From NCBI GenBank assembly GCA_039000515.1, contig JBCFYV010000569.1, positions 1 to 64,000 on the forward strand: a DNA stretch of 64,000 bases, in the 5' to 3' direction. The number at the start of each line of letters is the position of its first letter. The first letter of the stretch is position 1. The notes under the pieces were generated by a model that worked only from the letters and a program-made list of their open reading frames with translations, ran no database searches and had not been told where the DNA came from. Below, piece after piece: positions 1 to 11,850 of this stretch. Made by a program: the position numbers and the translations under genes. Origin of the DNA: Timema cristinae (taxonomy: Eukaryota > Arthropoda > Insecta > Phasmatodea > Timematidae).

Positions 1-1714
1 AGTAGTAGTCATTGGTTTTTACACGTTCTCCTTCCCCATCATTAAACCTGACAGTACTTGTCAATTATCCTACACCCCCCTCCTCAGACCCTAAGAGATA
101 TCTTACGCAATAAACGTGACGTTATAATAATCACTATAAACACATAGCTTCAAATAAGATGGGTAACCCGCTCCTCAAACCTTAGAATGTTATCATGTTA
201 GCTGCGAAGTTATCTGCTCAAATCAAAACCTAGTAATTTTCATAAACATTTAGCTTCAAAGAACAGTCTTCGATCTTTCATGAACCTACAAACATCTGTA
301 GATTTGAGATCTAACACCATTATACCCATTTTAAATGTTGTGACAATTTGATGGCCCCTATTCAACACTTTAATTATAAATTCCTACTCATTAAGGTGTA
401 ATTTTAAACTTTGACTAAGTGCAACCCTACTATCCTTATTCATATATTATAAAAGATAATCGCATTTACCGGCCATATTGGAGGAAGAATGTACACTCCA
501 TTGAGAGTGAAAGGTAGCAAAATATTGTCTCAGCCTGCGAGTATGCTATTCCTTCACACATAACTGCAAAATAGTTTGCCTAGCTACGCCCAAGGCCGGA
601 GTTGGAGAAGGCCTTAAGTCCTTAAATTATTTCTTGACTGTTGTGAGGAGTGATGTGGAAGGTTATGTCTCTTAGCGATGGCCGAATGGTTTGATTTACT
701 AAATAAATTTTTACTTAATTGATCTGATAATGATAAAATCAATAATTAATTTTTACATATTAGGTTAATAAAAAATGTTTGCTCTCATTAACATACGGGC
801 TGTAATTATTTTTTAGCTATTAAAGTTTAACCACGTCAAACCGTATTTTGGCACTGTTAACCACATTGATTGTTTTTACATGATAATATAAAGTAAGTCT
901 CCCCTTTTCCAGAATCTTCGATACCGTTTATAGCCAATTATAAATTTATTAATGATTAATTATTATATTCCACACATGTAAAATAAATAACAGATTAACT
1001 CTAAGAGATTTTTACTTTAGTTTTAAGAAGCTGAATGTAAAAAAACTTCTGTAATTTAAAGGTCCCAATAATGATTTTAAATATTTTATATTATTTCCGT
1101 TTGGACAAAAAAAAAAGGTATTGTTAAAATCTTATCCATTAGATATATATTTATTTATAAAAGTTAATTTATTTGTTTATTCAAAGTTATTATGACTTTT
1201 TATATCTATGTTGGACCATAATTCGTTTCCATACTTTATTTAATGTTACCATAACGGTCACAATATTACTATCAGGAAAAAGTTTGATAAATCTTTGATT
1301 GAGAAAAATAGTGGTTTATGAAGATTTACGTTAGTTATAATTTTTTAATAAATTAAATGTATAATGTTAACTGTGATTGTTTTAGTCAAATCTGTTGTTT
1401 TTTACTAAATCAATTCTGTAAATTCAAACAACAAAACTGGCCATGTCGTAGGCAAATATTAATATAATATCAGAGTGAGGAGTTTTAAATAATAATTGAA
1501 AAGCAAGGATTAATATTGTTTTGGTTTAATAGCTTGTACCACTTTAAATTATATCTCTAATTTTTAAATAAAATATATTGTAGTTCTCAACTATTTTTAA
1601 GAATATCTGCCTATAGTCAAATATACCTGAAATTGTATAAACCGATTGCGTTCTTTTATTTTTATTCATTATGATGTCTGCTAAGGGAGGATCTCGCATA
1701 CATACAGTCAAGGT
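1..1714. other. AT-rich DNA, no gene seen
   Basis: I see no open frame with a recognisable domain, no exon-like run with splice sites and no clear transposon protein here. The sequence is AT-rich with short homopolymer runs. Confidence 0.6.
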
Positions 1715-2460
1715 TTGATTTTCTTTAAAGATACGGCCGGATTTACTTATATCTGTAACTTTGGATCTCTGGAACCACATAACCAATTGCAGTGCTGTAT
1801 TTACTTTTGTACTGAACCAATATATAGACCGGTTTTAGCATTATTTGTGTATAATCCGGTATTTCGTGTGAGTCCCGGTGAAAAGGCCAACCGATTGCTT
1901 GTATACATTTATGGAACCACACTATTACTGTGGGTAGTTTTTATTATTCTGTGGAGTATTTATCCAGACTTTTTCAGTATAATAATTATAATCGAGTTTT
2001 TGCTGTGAGTCCTGGTGAAGTGTTAGCTGGATCTTTGTAAATATCTAAGGAACAAGTTAACCAATTGAAATGTAGTTTTTTTTAGAATATTTATCCAAGC
2101 AAGTTTTAGGATGATTTAATAATGTTTTGTGTTGTGAGTCTTGGTGAAGGACCAGCCGGATATTCGTCAACAACTGATCCCATAGTTAATTCTATTCTGT
2201 AGGATATAAACCAGGGAAGTTGTAGTATGATAGATTTAGGTTTTAGGGTTCGAGTCCCTGTTAAAGTTTCGGATAGATGTTAGGTATATTTTATCTAGGA
2301 TATTTATAACTACATAAGCGATTGCAGTGCAATTTTTTTTTAACTAGCCTTACGTAGTGTTTATATCCAGGCTGGTTTTAACATTAGTTTAATCAGGTGT
2401 TTTGCTGTGAGTCCCTGGAAATACTGACAGGCCTAAATATAATGGATTTTGTGGGTCAGC
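1715..2460. repeat. Degenerate tandem repeat, about 135-bp unit
   Basis: A phrase close to GTGAGTCCTGGTGAA recurs near 1868, 2005, 2134, 2251 and 2406, a spacing of about 117-155 bp. Around it recur blocks resembling ACCAATTGCAGTG, a CAGCCGGAT-like block and a run resembling TTTATCCAGRCTTT. The copies are strongly diverged, so this is an old satellite-like array of about five units. The fourth copy reads GGTTCGAGTCCC, which resembles a tRNA B box, so an origin from a tRNA-derived repeat is possible. The short open frame across 1715-2008 is best explained by the repeat. Confidence 0.6.
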
Positions 2461-2955
2461 TGGAATGAGAAATATCCGTTCTTCCGAGAAGGGGATAATA
2501 TAGTCCAGGGTGAACTATAGGAAAATATTTATATGTAACATAATATTACCTATTTCAACCAACTTTACTACTAATTACTGGGGGATAGTGTGAAAAAGAT
2601 TCAAATTAAAGATGATGTAGCCACATTTTCTTGGAGGGTAATTTAGGAAATCGTGTCTCAATATTACCGGCCAAGGCTAGAACCCTGTTTCATCCATCAC
2701 TGAAAATGGACCATATGAGAAATTTTCTGTCCACAACGAAAACCGAAGCAGTATGATATAAATTATTTACCGTATTTCCTAGAATATCTACTTTACATTT
2801 AATTCTGTTTAATATAAAATACTAAATATTTTATTTTGTGAGTGTTTCGAGCAGCTATCACACTGGTCTATAATCTATTATTAATTTGATGTTTTCTTTT
2901 TTAAGTTAAATCAATAATGTTTTTATTACAATAAGATTATAAACAACTCTCAGAA
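2461..2955. other. No gene seen
   Basis: AT-rich sequence without recognisable coding potential or a clear repeat. Confidence 0.5.
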
Positions 2956-3210
2956 CCGCCCTTATGGCGTAGTTAGCTAACGCACTAGTTTCCTGTCTAG
3001 CTAAACTGATCTAGTCGGGGAGATCAAGGTTCTAATCTCGCTCGGGTGAACTGGGGTGGATTTCCTAAATAGTTTTCCACTCTCCTCCACGAAAATGCGG
3101 GTTCACTTCCTCTAACTACAACATTTCCAATTCCTAACCCATTAGAGTAATTAGGCGTATTACCAGAATGGGTAGTAAGACGCGGTTCTAAACCACAACA
3201 AAAATCCTAC
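2956..3210 (+). mobile_element. tRNA-derived SINE
   Basis: The head contains a pol III A-box-like TGGCGTAGTTAGC at about 2965 and a B-box-like GGTTCTAATCTCG at about 3028. The body has a CCACGAAAATGCGGGTTCAC block, and the 3' end reads GAATGGGTAGTAAGACGCGGT. That 3' end is shared with SINE copies near 30.8 kb and 59.3 kb although the heads differ, which suggests families that share a LINE-recognised tail. I did not find a clear target-site duplication. Confidence 0.7.
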
Positions 3211-3623
3211 CAATATCTTTAAATAATCTTTCCTTGTTCTATTGATTTAAGATTGACTATATGAAGGTTACCTAAGACACAGTGAAGTTTTCCTGGCATT
3301 CAAACATATGAATAAATAGTTAGTTCTGTGTGTGCTAGCTGGCCGTGAAGGTCCGACTATAGCGTAGAGTAGTTAAATGGCGCTTGTCTAAAAATAGGGC
3401 TGGATCACATTATTCACTTTATCAAGTAATGCACTAGTAAAATACTGACATTTTCTAATGGAGTTAACATTCATATATCTTCTAAACATTTATGTTTTGC
3501 AGTAAGCCAACAGTTATTACTCCTTCAAAGCTAATTTCAAGAACAAATAACTGATGTATTTTGTAATGTGCTCTACAACTTATTTGTTAAAATCTAATAC
3601 TCCTCAAATAATTATTGGTTACC

Positions 3624-3624
<1 letters not shown>

Positions 3625-3668
<44 letters not shown>
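3625..3668. repeat. (ATT)n microsatellite
   Basis: Uninterrupted ATT repeat of about 14 units. Confidence 0.95.
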
Positions 3669-3669
<1 letters not shown>

Positions 3670-4579
3670 GATTACTATTATGAATGATTTCTAAATCAAG
3701 AATCCTATAAGAGCACGATTTACAGATTTATTTAACGTTATTATAGTTCGACACCTTAGCTCAAACGATAGCTTGTTTTTCTTCTGATTTAAGGACACTA
3801 ACTTCGATTCCTGTCATCGTTAAACTTTTATTTTTAGTGAAACATTTGTTTCTCCTTCTAAACTGATAATCTAATGGACGGGGATGTTGGGTCTTTTCAA
3901 GTTTTAAAATATTATCAAAGTAGTGTGCTGATTTTTATCACTCGCTTCATAAAGTGCACGTCAGATACCTCAAATAAATTTATAAAATGAAACAATAGGA
4001 TGCTACGCGTCTCTCTAAGTGAGATAGGTTATGGCTTATTGAAGAAAATAAGAAAACTTAAGGTGTACTCATTAATATTAAATATAACTTTAGTTTTAAC
4101 TAGGAATCAAAATAGTAAATAAACATTAAGTAATATCTCTATGGTTTAACTATATACGTTATTGCTAGTTTTCATTATTTGGTCATCTTTAATGTATGCA
4201 TTATTATGGACCAAGTGTGTACTTGGTGCAGGTTTTTTGGGTTTCATACATAGGCTGACCATCCTCTTCTCGTTTATGTGGTCCCGTTCCATCCATCGTT
4301 GTCGGTACGCGGCACTCATGAGTAAAAGTACTGAGTGATAGTAATACAGAAATATTTCGTAAAGTATTATTTGCATATAAATACAATAAATTTTACAGTA
4401 TAAATATGTTTTTAAATATTCCTTATTTTCAGTGTTTTCCTAACATTTTTAGAATTCCATTTATGAGACTTGTTGTTTTTAAAAAAAGATAATATAATGC
4501 ATACTATTATTATATTAAAATATTTTATATGTATATATTTTTGAAACCCTCACGGTAAAAGCTTTTCAAAAATACCCCA

Positions 4580-4620
4580 AATAATAATAATAATAATAAT
4601 AATAATTAATAATAATAATA
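4580..4620. repeat. (AAT)n microsatellite
   Basis: AAT repeat with one short interruption. Confidence 0.95.
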
Positions 4621-5853
4621 CGTAAACTTAATTTTAATTACCCATAAATTCCGTTGTTCACCTTTTTTCAAAATTGTTACCAACCCATTTCATGTGGGCT
4701 CGCTTAGCACTTAACATCAACCCAAGCTTTGGCTTTATATTCTAACCGTGCAAATGTTGAGCTCTGTTTGGGACCGATAAAAAGAAATGTAACTTGAGTT
4801 TTTCATAAGGGTTCCATTCTTGTTATGGAACCTAAAATGTGAGTTATGACTTTGGGTGTAACTTACGTGTGTTTATTTTTTTAATTCTATCATAATTCGT
4901 ATAGTTATATTATTATATTTTAAAAACAATTATATACCAACAATGTTTTATCTCTTGTAGGTAGTATTTTTGTCGTTTATGAGTATTTTAAATTCATTTG
5001 TGATAATGACAGCTAAAACAAGTAGACAATACGTTGCTATGGGGAATTCGAAGTAACTTAAACCATTAATTTTCGTCGACATTTTTATTTAATCAGATAC
5101 ATATTCGATACATTTTAACATGTATAGGCCTACAATCTATTACAATAGTAATAATATGACAAGTAAGTTATAATAACTATGATTATGTCTAAAAAATTGA
5201 CAAAAATAATTCTAAACATTTTATTTATACAGATTGTTTTCTTGGATCCTAACTATTAGTGCAAATCCAACCGAGGCTGATGGATTTTTCCTGAGCGTTA
5301 AAAACACGTAGCACAACTTCATTCTGAGGGAAAGTAAAGTCGTCGGTCCCCAAGTAGATTGTGGCATTTAAGATAATCCTGGAAGGTGTGTGAAAATACC
5401 TTTCCCGGCAGAATTGGAAGGCCCTCTCGACACGACACTAATGGCACGCAAAGTCATTTTAAGTTCCACCCTTAAGGTCACCGTATATTAAATAAAATAA
5501 AATCTATTACACCACAAAACAAATAGATAGGTTATTCCGGTCATCTTCGCTTGTTTCTAAAATTTGAATAACTTAGTTCATCCCCTATGCCAATCTCCAA
5601 ATAGGCCTACTTTTTTACTGTCCACGATGGGGAAAGAGGGCAGTAGTCAGGTTAGGTTTTATATTTTGGGCTATAGCTATACGCACAATGAGAACAGCGT
5701 AAAATGTAGATCGTCGTATGACAGAAAATAGTGTTGGCTACTCCTGAACCCCTAATTTTGAAACTTGCAACAAAAAAAAAAAAACTTCGCTACTCATGAT
5801 CTCACAAATTACAGGCTGTACCAAAACTGAGCTAATTTTGAAAGGTTGCTCGT

Positions 5854-6077
5854 TGTTCGGTCTTAATTTGTCATCACTGTTTGGTTGTGCTGGAGAAATA
5901 TTGGCAACAGTGTCAAGACTTAAACAGGGCCTTGTACCTCCACTTTCAAAACAGCAGTGCTTGCTCAGCTCGATTTGAGAATAGACGTAGTCATTCAATC
6001 TGTCGCAAAAAACTCGCAGCAGTACAGAATGAGACAACAATATTAGTTGTAATGCTAAACACCGTTACAATTAAACA
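5854..6077 (+). repeat. BEL 5' LTR
   Basis: 224-bp direct repeat, TGTTCGG...TTAAACA, nearly identical to the 3' copy. It should carry the element promoter. Short open frames on either strand inside it are not genes. Confidence 0.95.
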
Positions 6078-6490
6078 TTTTGGACCTCCGGGCATGATAT
6101 TGAGTCAGTTTTTTGTTTCGCAGCAACTCAAATAGCTAGTCATATTTGATTAAATATCGCAGTTCTATTCGGTGCATTGTGCCAGTGTGTGACTTGGGTG
6201 ATTATTCTTCGAAGTTTGGGTTGAACCCCCTTTTCAAGAACTCACCGATCCTCACAATTGAGGCTTTGTACTAGGGCCGCGCTACCCTCTGGCAAGATAA
6301 GAGGTTTCGAAAATACTCTTTTACAACAAGGCAGATGTCTTGTCAAGAAACAAGTCTCTTCAAATAAGTGAGTCCAGTCCAATGTAATCCTTCCTGTAGC
6401 TATTGTCACTAAACTTACTCTTTTTCTTTCATTATAGCACGTCTCTATTATTGTAGTTTTGCTTGTGTTTAAACACTTTGTTATTTCAAC
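6078..6490 (+). other. BEL untranslated leader
   Basis: Sequence between the 5' LTR and the gag start. It opens with TTTTGGACCTCCGGG, in which TGGACCTCCGGGC could pair with a tRNA 3' end as primer-binding site. No coding role is seen. Confidence 0.7.
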
Positions 6491-9385
6491 ATGGCCACAG
6501 ACACAGATATAAAGGGCCTTGTAGCAAAAAGGGGACAAATCAAGGCTAGAATCACAAGATTTAAAGCGTATTTTCAAACATTTGATATTCAACAAAGTTC
6601 ATTAATTCAATTAAAATTGCGACTATCAAAATTAGATCAGTGTTGGTCAGAATTCGATTCATTGCAATCACAAATAGAATTGGTCGATGACAGTGACCTA
6701 CATTTAAATGAACGTGAACATTTTGAGAACACTTATTTTGATTTAATGGCATCAGTTGAAGAATTTATACAAGCACACTCCCATGATACCAGTTCAACTA
6801 CCACAACAAATTTACAAACAAATATGTCGGTCAAACTTCCAACTATAAATCTGCCTTCTTTTAGTGGAAGTTACGAAGATTGGTTACCATTTTTTGAAGT
6901 GTTTAATTCACTTATACACAACAATGAGTCACTAACTGAAATACAGAAATTTCACTATCTTCGCTCGTCTTTGAAGGGCGACGCAGCCTATGTCATTCAT
7001 TCTCTTGAACTTACGTCAGCCAACTACACAGTAGCATGGAATTTAGTACAAGAACGGTTCCAAAACAAGAAAATAATTGTTGAGAAACACGTCAAGGCCC
7101 TCTTTGACCTACCAAAGGTGGAGAGAGAATCGCCCACTTCTTTGAGACAATTATTAGATAGTACTCTAAGACACATCAGAGCTCTCAAGGCATTAAATCA
7201 ACCCACTGATAGCTGGGACACATTAGTGGTTCACTTACTTGGTTCCAAACTAGACACGACTACGTATCGTGAATGGCAATGCGTGGCATCATCAGATCAG
7301 CTACCAACATTGTCTGACCTTACACTCTTTTTACAGCGTAGGTGTCAGGTACTTGAAGCTATTTCAACTAATCGTTTTCAAACCAGCAAACCACAAACAA
7401 CAATGAATACACATAAGCCGTTCATGAAGGCGAGTTCAGGTTCAAAACCATTTGGAAACACATGTTTAGTGTCACACTATGCTACATGTAATTTATGCAA
7501 TGCTCAACATCCATTGTTTCATTGTGAACAGTTTTTGAAAATGTCTATTGAAGATAGGTTCAAGCAGGTCAAAAAACTTAATTTATGTCTGAACTGCCTC
7601 AAGCCAGGTCATAGAGTAGGTCAATGCAAGTCAGGTTCTTGCAAAATGTGTGACAAATCACACAATACTTTATTACACTTTCCTGAAAATGCAACAATGG
7701 ATAGAAAATCAATATCTCTCAACAATGAAACTAATCAATGCATTGACCCCAACTTGCAGTCACAATCATCAGTGACTGTAACTCATTCTTCAAGCACTGT
7801 CAAAAAACCAAGTCAGGTGCTTCTCTCCACAGCGTTGATTGACATTTTAGGTGCTAAAGGGACTTCAATTACTTGCAGAGCACTGTTGGACTCTGGATCT
7901 CAGTCAAACTTCATAACTGAGGCATTATGTCAACGATTGGGTCTTAAACGAATCAAGGTTTTTACACATGTTACGGGTATAAATGCGTCTACAAATGAAT
8001 CTACATATAACGTCAACACATCCATCAAATCCAGATTCAATGCCTACAAATCGAATCTAGATTTCCTTGTTCTACCAAAAATTACTGAACAACTTCCAAC
8101 CACACGTGTTGATCTTTCTTCTTGGACAATTCCATCAACAATTACTTTAGCTGATCCTAAATTCTATGAGCCATGTAAAATCGATGTTTTGCTTGGAGCT
8201 GAGATCTTTTGGGATTTGATGTGCGTAGGTAAAGTTAAACTGTCCAACGAATCACCCATCTTACAAAAAACAAATCTAGGTTGGATTGTGGCAGGGAAGG
8301 TGTTTCGTGAATGTTCATCACCAGCAACATTTTGTCATTTTGTTTCTACACACAATATTGATTTACAACTTCAGAAGTTTTGGGAGATTGAAGAATGTAA
8401 TGCTACACACAATTACTCTGGTGATGACTTGAAATGCGAAAGACACTTTACAGAAAACATATCTCGGACACCAGAAGGAAGATACATTGTTAAAATGCCA
8501 TTTAAAGACAATTCAAGGGAATTGGGGGATTCAAAGGAGCTAGCTACAAAAAGATTTGATCAACTAGAGAAAAGGCTGGCTAGGCAACCTGAAATACATG
8601 AGCAATATTGTGCATTCATGCGTGAATACGAACTTCTTGGGCACATGGAACCATTGCAAGATCAAGACATTTGTTCACCATCAAGTGTGGAATATTATAT
8701 TCCACATCACCCAGTTTTTAAAACCTCGAGCACAACAACCAAGCTTCGCGTCGTATTCGATGCATCAGCAAAAACTAGTTCTGGATCATCATTGAATGAT
8801 ATTTTGATGGTTGGCCCAACTGTGCAAGATGATCTCTTTTCTATTATCATACGCTTCAGAACGCACAAATATGTGCTAACGGCAGACATTGAAAAAATGT
8901 ACCGCCAAATCAAAATGGATTCGTCGCAATTGAATTTACAGAAGATTATCTGGAGAGAGAATCCTAGTATGCCTCATCAAGCTTATCGCTTGCTAACAGT
9001 AACATATGGAACAGCTTGTGCACCATACTTAGCAACACGAACTTTGCAACAATTGTCACGAGACGAACAAGAACATTATCCCATGGCGTCAGAGGTGGTA
9101 AGGAAAGACTTCTACGTCGATGACCTCATGACAGGAGTGGACACCATTGAAGAAGCTGTGACCCTTCAAAATCAGCTTAAAGCACTTTTACAACGTGGCG
9201 GATTTCATTTAAGGAAATGGTGTGCTAATGAGGAAGAGCTGTTGGCCAACATTCCTCCAGAAGATAAAGAGAGCAATCCGACTCTTCAAGTTGACCAAAA
9301 TAGCACCATCAAGACATTGGGTCTGTGTGGGATCCAAAGCGTGACACTTTTCACTACTCAATTAACAATGTGTCACAGAACGTAG
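6491..9385 (+). CDS. BEL/Pao Gag-protease-RT polyprotein (964 aa, truncated pol)
   Basis: One long open frame. Residues roughly 115-270 form the Pao-type Gag domain (DUF1759-like), with a KLPTINLPSFSGSYEDW block. Residues about 330-395 hold Cys/His knuckles, including CLNCLKPGHRVGQC. An aspartic protease (DUF1758-like) follows, with ALLDSGSQSNFI as the active-site block. The reverse transcriptase starts after about residue 640 and has KLRVVFDAS, EKMYRQI and the catalytic FYVDDLMTG. It should package and reverse-transcribe the element RNA. The frame ends after RT at a one-base frameshift near 9325: the next frame resumes with WDPKRDTFHY and DPLGLIGP, standard Pao sequence after RT. The ATG at 6491 is the first in frame and follows the leader. 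Confidence 0.93.
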   Translation: MATDTDIKGLVAKRGQIKARITRFKAYFQTFDIQQSSLIQLKLRLSKLDQCWSEFDSLQSQIELVDDSDLHLNEREHFENTYFDLMASVEEFIQAHSHDTSSTTTTNLQTNMSVKLPTINLPSFSGSYEDWLPFFEVFNSLIHNNESLTEIQKFHYLRSSLKGDAAYVIHSLELTSANYTVAWNLVQERFQNKKIIVEKHVKALFDLPKVERESPTSLRQLLDSTLRHIRALKALNQPTDSWDTLVVHLLGSKLDTTTYREWQCVASSDQLPTLSDLTLFLQRRCQVLEAISTNRFQTSKPQTTMNTHKPFMKASSGSKPFGNTCLVSHYATCNLCNAQHPLFHCEQFLKMSIEDRFKQVKKLNLCLNCLKPGHRVGQCKSGSCKMCDKSHNTLLHFPENATMDRKSISLNNETNQCIDPNLQSQSSVTVTHSSSTVKKPSQVLLSTALIDILGAKGTSITCRALLDSGSQSNFITEALCQRLGLKRIKVFTHVTGINASTNESTYNVNTSIKSRFNAYKSNLDFLVLPKITEQLPTTRVDLSSWTIPSTITLADPKFYEPCKIDVLLGAEIFWDLMCVGKVKLSNESPILQKTNLGWIVAGKVFRECSSPATFCHFVSTHNIDLQLQKFWEIEECNATHNYSGDDLKCERHFTENISRTPEGRYIVKMPFKDNSRELGDSKELATKRFDQLEKRLARQPEIHEQYCAFMREYELLGHMEPLQDQDICSPSSVEYYIPHHPVFKTSSTTTKLRVVFDASAKTSSGSSLNDILMVGPTVQDDLFSIIIRFRTHKYVLTADIEKMYRQIKMDSSQLNLQKIIWRENPSMPHQAYRLLTVTYGTACAPYLATRTLQQLSRDEQEHYPMASEVVRKDFYVDDLMTGVDTIEEAVTLQNQLKALLQRGGFHLRKWCANEEELLANIPPEDKESNPTLQVDQNSTIKTLGLCGIQSVTLFTTQLTMCHRT

Positions 9386-9525
9386 TAAATCGAGTCACAA
9401 AACGAACAATTTTATCGGTGACAGCTCATATTTTTGATCCATTAGGGTTAATCGGACCAGTCATTCTGAAGGCCAAGCCAGAGGCGTACAACAAATTATG
9501 GGAGAACTTCCCAAGAGGAGAATAG
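9325..9525 (+). pseudogene. BEL pol fragment after RT, frameshifted and cut short
   Basis: This continues pol in another frame, with THIFDPLGL-like sequence (AHIFDPLGLIGPV) typical of the region joining RT and RNase H in Pao elements. It stops at 9525. The family would normally continue with RNase H and the integrase zinc-binding region, about 1-1.5 kb that is absent here. The junction to integrase sequence is near 9495-9530. Confidence 0.85.
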
Positions 9526-10460
9526 AATCTTCTCGCCCATTTCTGCATACAGGAATTGATTATGGTGGTCCAATACCAATACTACAAGGAAGAAGAAGAG
9601 GAGTGAAGAAAATAAAGAGTTACATAGCTCTTTTCGTATGCTTCGCTACCAAGGCTATTCACCTTGAACTGGTGAGTGATCTAACTACATAATCATTCTT
9701 AGCAGCCTTGCGAAGATTCATGGCACGGCGAGGCAAATGTCTTCATATTTATTCTGATAACGCTACCAATTTTGTCGGAGCAAACAATGAACTTATGGAA
9801 CTTCGCAATCTACTTACTTCTGATGACCATCAAACGGAAGTGACATCCACTTTAGCCAAAGACAACATTGAATGGCACTTTATACCTCCAAGAGCACCCC
9901 ATTTCGGTGGTTTATGGGAATCAGGAATTAGGCTTGTCAAATATCATCTGAACAGAATTTTGGGAAATGCCACGCTTACATATGAGGAACTAAACACGAT
10001 TTTAACACAAGTAGAGGCGTGTCTAAACTCCCGTCCTTTAACGCCTCTGTCCAGTGATCCTTCCGACCTTTCTGTTCTTACCCCCGCTCATTTTTTGATA
10101 GGAGACTCACTAGTGACCACTCCAGATCCAAGCCTGGCATCACTTCAGATGAATCGACTATCACGCTGGCAGCATGCGCAACAACTTTCTCAGCATTTTT
10201 GGGCCAGGTGGTCCAAAGAGTACTTAGCCGAACTCCAGCAGCGGAAGAAATGGAGAACACATGGCCATAACATTCAATTGGGAACATTGGTTCTCATTCG
10301 TGAGGACAATTCTCCTCCGCTCAGTTGGAAACTGGGTCGAGTACTGGAACTACATCCTGGCACAGACGGAATCGTTCGTGTGGTCACCCTCAGGACTGCA
10401 GGTGGCTCACTGAAGAGAGCCATCACAAGACTATGCCCACTTCCAATGGAAGAAAACTAA
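9500..10460 (+). pseudogene. BEL/Pao integrase core and C-terminus with an internal stop
   Basis: Sequence from about 9530 has the integrase catalytic-core start (GIDYGGPI) followed by SYIALFVCFATKAIHLEL. An in-frame TAA at 9690-9692 breaks it. The second part (9708-10460) has the second catalytic Asp in YSDNATNFVGA and the Glu region in PHFGGLWESGI, then the Pao C-terminal domain with LTPAHFLIGDSL and GTLVLIREDNSPPLSWKLGR. Two of the three DDE positions lie after the stop. Its N-terminal zinc finger is gone through the upstream deletion, so this copy cannot make a normal integrase. Confidence 0.9.
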
Positions 10461-10632
10461 GCTTAGATGTGTACAGACTTGTATTTTATAATATTTTTTT
10501 GTCTGGATGTAGTTGTGATAATTGTTTTTTTGTTATGAACTAATTATTGCTTAACTCATTTCACTTGTTTAGTTAATACCTTTTTATTATGTTTTATATT
10601 TCATTGAAAGTATTCTTTCAAAGTAGGCGGAA

Positions 10633-10856
10633 TGTTCGGTCTTAATTTGTCATCACTGTTTGGTTGTGCTGGTGAAATATTGGCAACAGTGTCAAGACTT
10701 AAACAGGGCCTTGTACCTCCACTTTCAAAACAGCAGTGCTTGCTCAGCTCGATTTGAGAATAGACGTAGTCATTCAATCTGTCGCAAAAAACTCGCAGCA
10801 GTACAGAATGAGACAACAATATTAGTTGTAATGCTAAACACCGTTACAATTAAACA
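10633..10856 (+). repeat. BEL 3' LTR
   Basis: 224-bp copy of the 5' LTR with one visible mismatch, followed directly by the CTCGT duplication at 10857-10861. A weak purine-rich run (AAAGTAGGCGGAA) precedes it. Confidence 0.95.
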
Positions 10857-10861
10857 CTCGT

Positions 10862-11461
10862 CTCGTGCTAGTCGGTGTAGTGTTGTCTCGCTTGCGAATG
10901 CGTTTTCAATCCTACAACACTGTAAAACCTTGACGTACCAAAGGATTAAATTGAAGGGATACCACAATCAGCCATTTACTTTCAGTAAACACTATTATTG
11001 TATTGAATGCATCATGTAATTCGATTTGTTTAGTTTATTAGGAAACCATCTTCCAGTTGAATTGCATCAAAGTTTATTGTCTCAAAAATTTCTCACATTC
11101 TATAAGTATGTGTTAAAATTTTAGAATATTTCATATGTTCTTTAGTTCACTTAGAAGCGTGCTTGTCTGAAGCTCAGAAGTTTAAAAGATCGATTCCATC
11201 TAGAGTACGATGATTTAATTGTATGCTGGAATATAAAATCGCTGGTTAATAATTTGAATTTAGTAAAATATTATTTTATTTTCACAACAATTTTTAAAAT
11301 ATAAATATGCACTAAATATTTTACCAGGCGATTAATAATTAGCTTGCTTTGCCTTATTTTTAAATGTATACATATTTATATCATAAACCCATTAATTTAA
11401 TTTTTATATAAACACATACATACAAAATTTCAAACATAATGTACTGGTTTTATTTACTACC
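10862..11461. other. Flank between BEL and Gypsy, no gene seen
   Basis: AT-rich sequence. The Gypsy 5' LTR should lie here, but I found no match to the 3' LTR at 16665-17261. A TATATAA occurs near 11405. Confidence 0.5.
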
Positions 11462-11850
11462 TTGTTAGTTACAAATTGGTGACAGAAGTGAGGATTGGGA
11501 CTTTTCGAATGATACCAAAATGAATAAAGTGAATTAAGTGATAACATGTCGGGACATAAGTAAAACATTCCAAAACATGTCAGGTTTAGTTGGTTAGAAG
11601 TTACATTGCGCGTGCTACTAGCTAGATTATGCTTTGTGTGGAAGAAATACGATATGAGCGATAAAACCTTGTACCGCGAGGCACGAACGAGTGATAACGC
11701 CGGTGTGCGTATATCAGCTGCTGCCAGGACGGAAGGAATCACCATCGAGAAAGAAGATAAGTCAGCAATCTCAACCAGCTGGAACTGTCAGTAGTGACGT
11801 CACCAACGTAATTCCAAAATTTAAACTAGTCAATTGCAAACTTGTTATCA

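Larger units (their letters stand above)
3211..5853. other. AT-rich DNA with microsatellites, no gene seen
   Basis: Two trinucleotide microsatellites occur (listed separately). No open frame here shows a recognisable domain. Overlapping short minus-strand frames at 4146-4386 have no family resemblance and are in different frames of the same DNA. Confidence 0.55.
5854..10856 (+). mobile_element. BEL/Pao LTR retrotransposon, internally deleted
   Basis: The two 224-bp LTRs at 5854-6077 and 10633-10856 both start TGTTCGG and end TTAAACA. By eye they differ at only one base (ctggAgaaa versus ctggTgaaa). The five bases before the 5' LTR and after the 3' LTR are both CTCGT, a perfect target-site duplication. 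A TGGACCTCCGGGC primer-binding-like stretch begins three bases after the 5' LTR. Gag, protease, RT and integrase are of BEL/Pao type. The 5003-bp length is short for the family because the RNase H and integrase N-terminal regions are missing. LTR identity says the insertion is recent; the internal lesions say the inserted copy is not autonomous. Confidence 0.95.

Noticed and set aside
4146..4386. Two overlapping minus-strand frames of 60 and 76 aa
   Set aside because: They share the same DNA in different frames and show no motif or exon structure.
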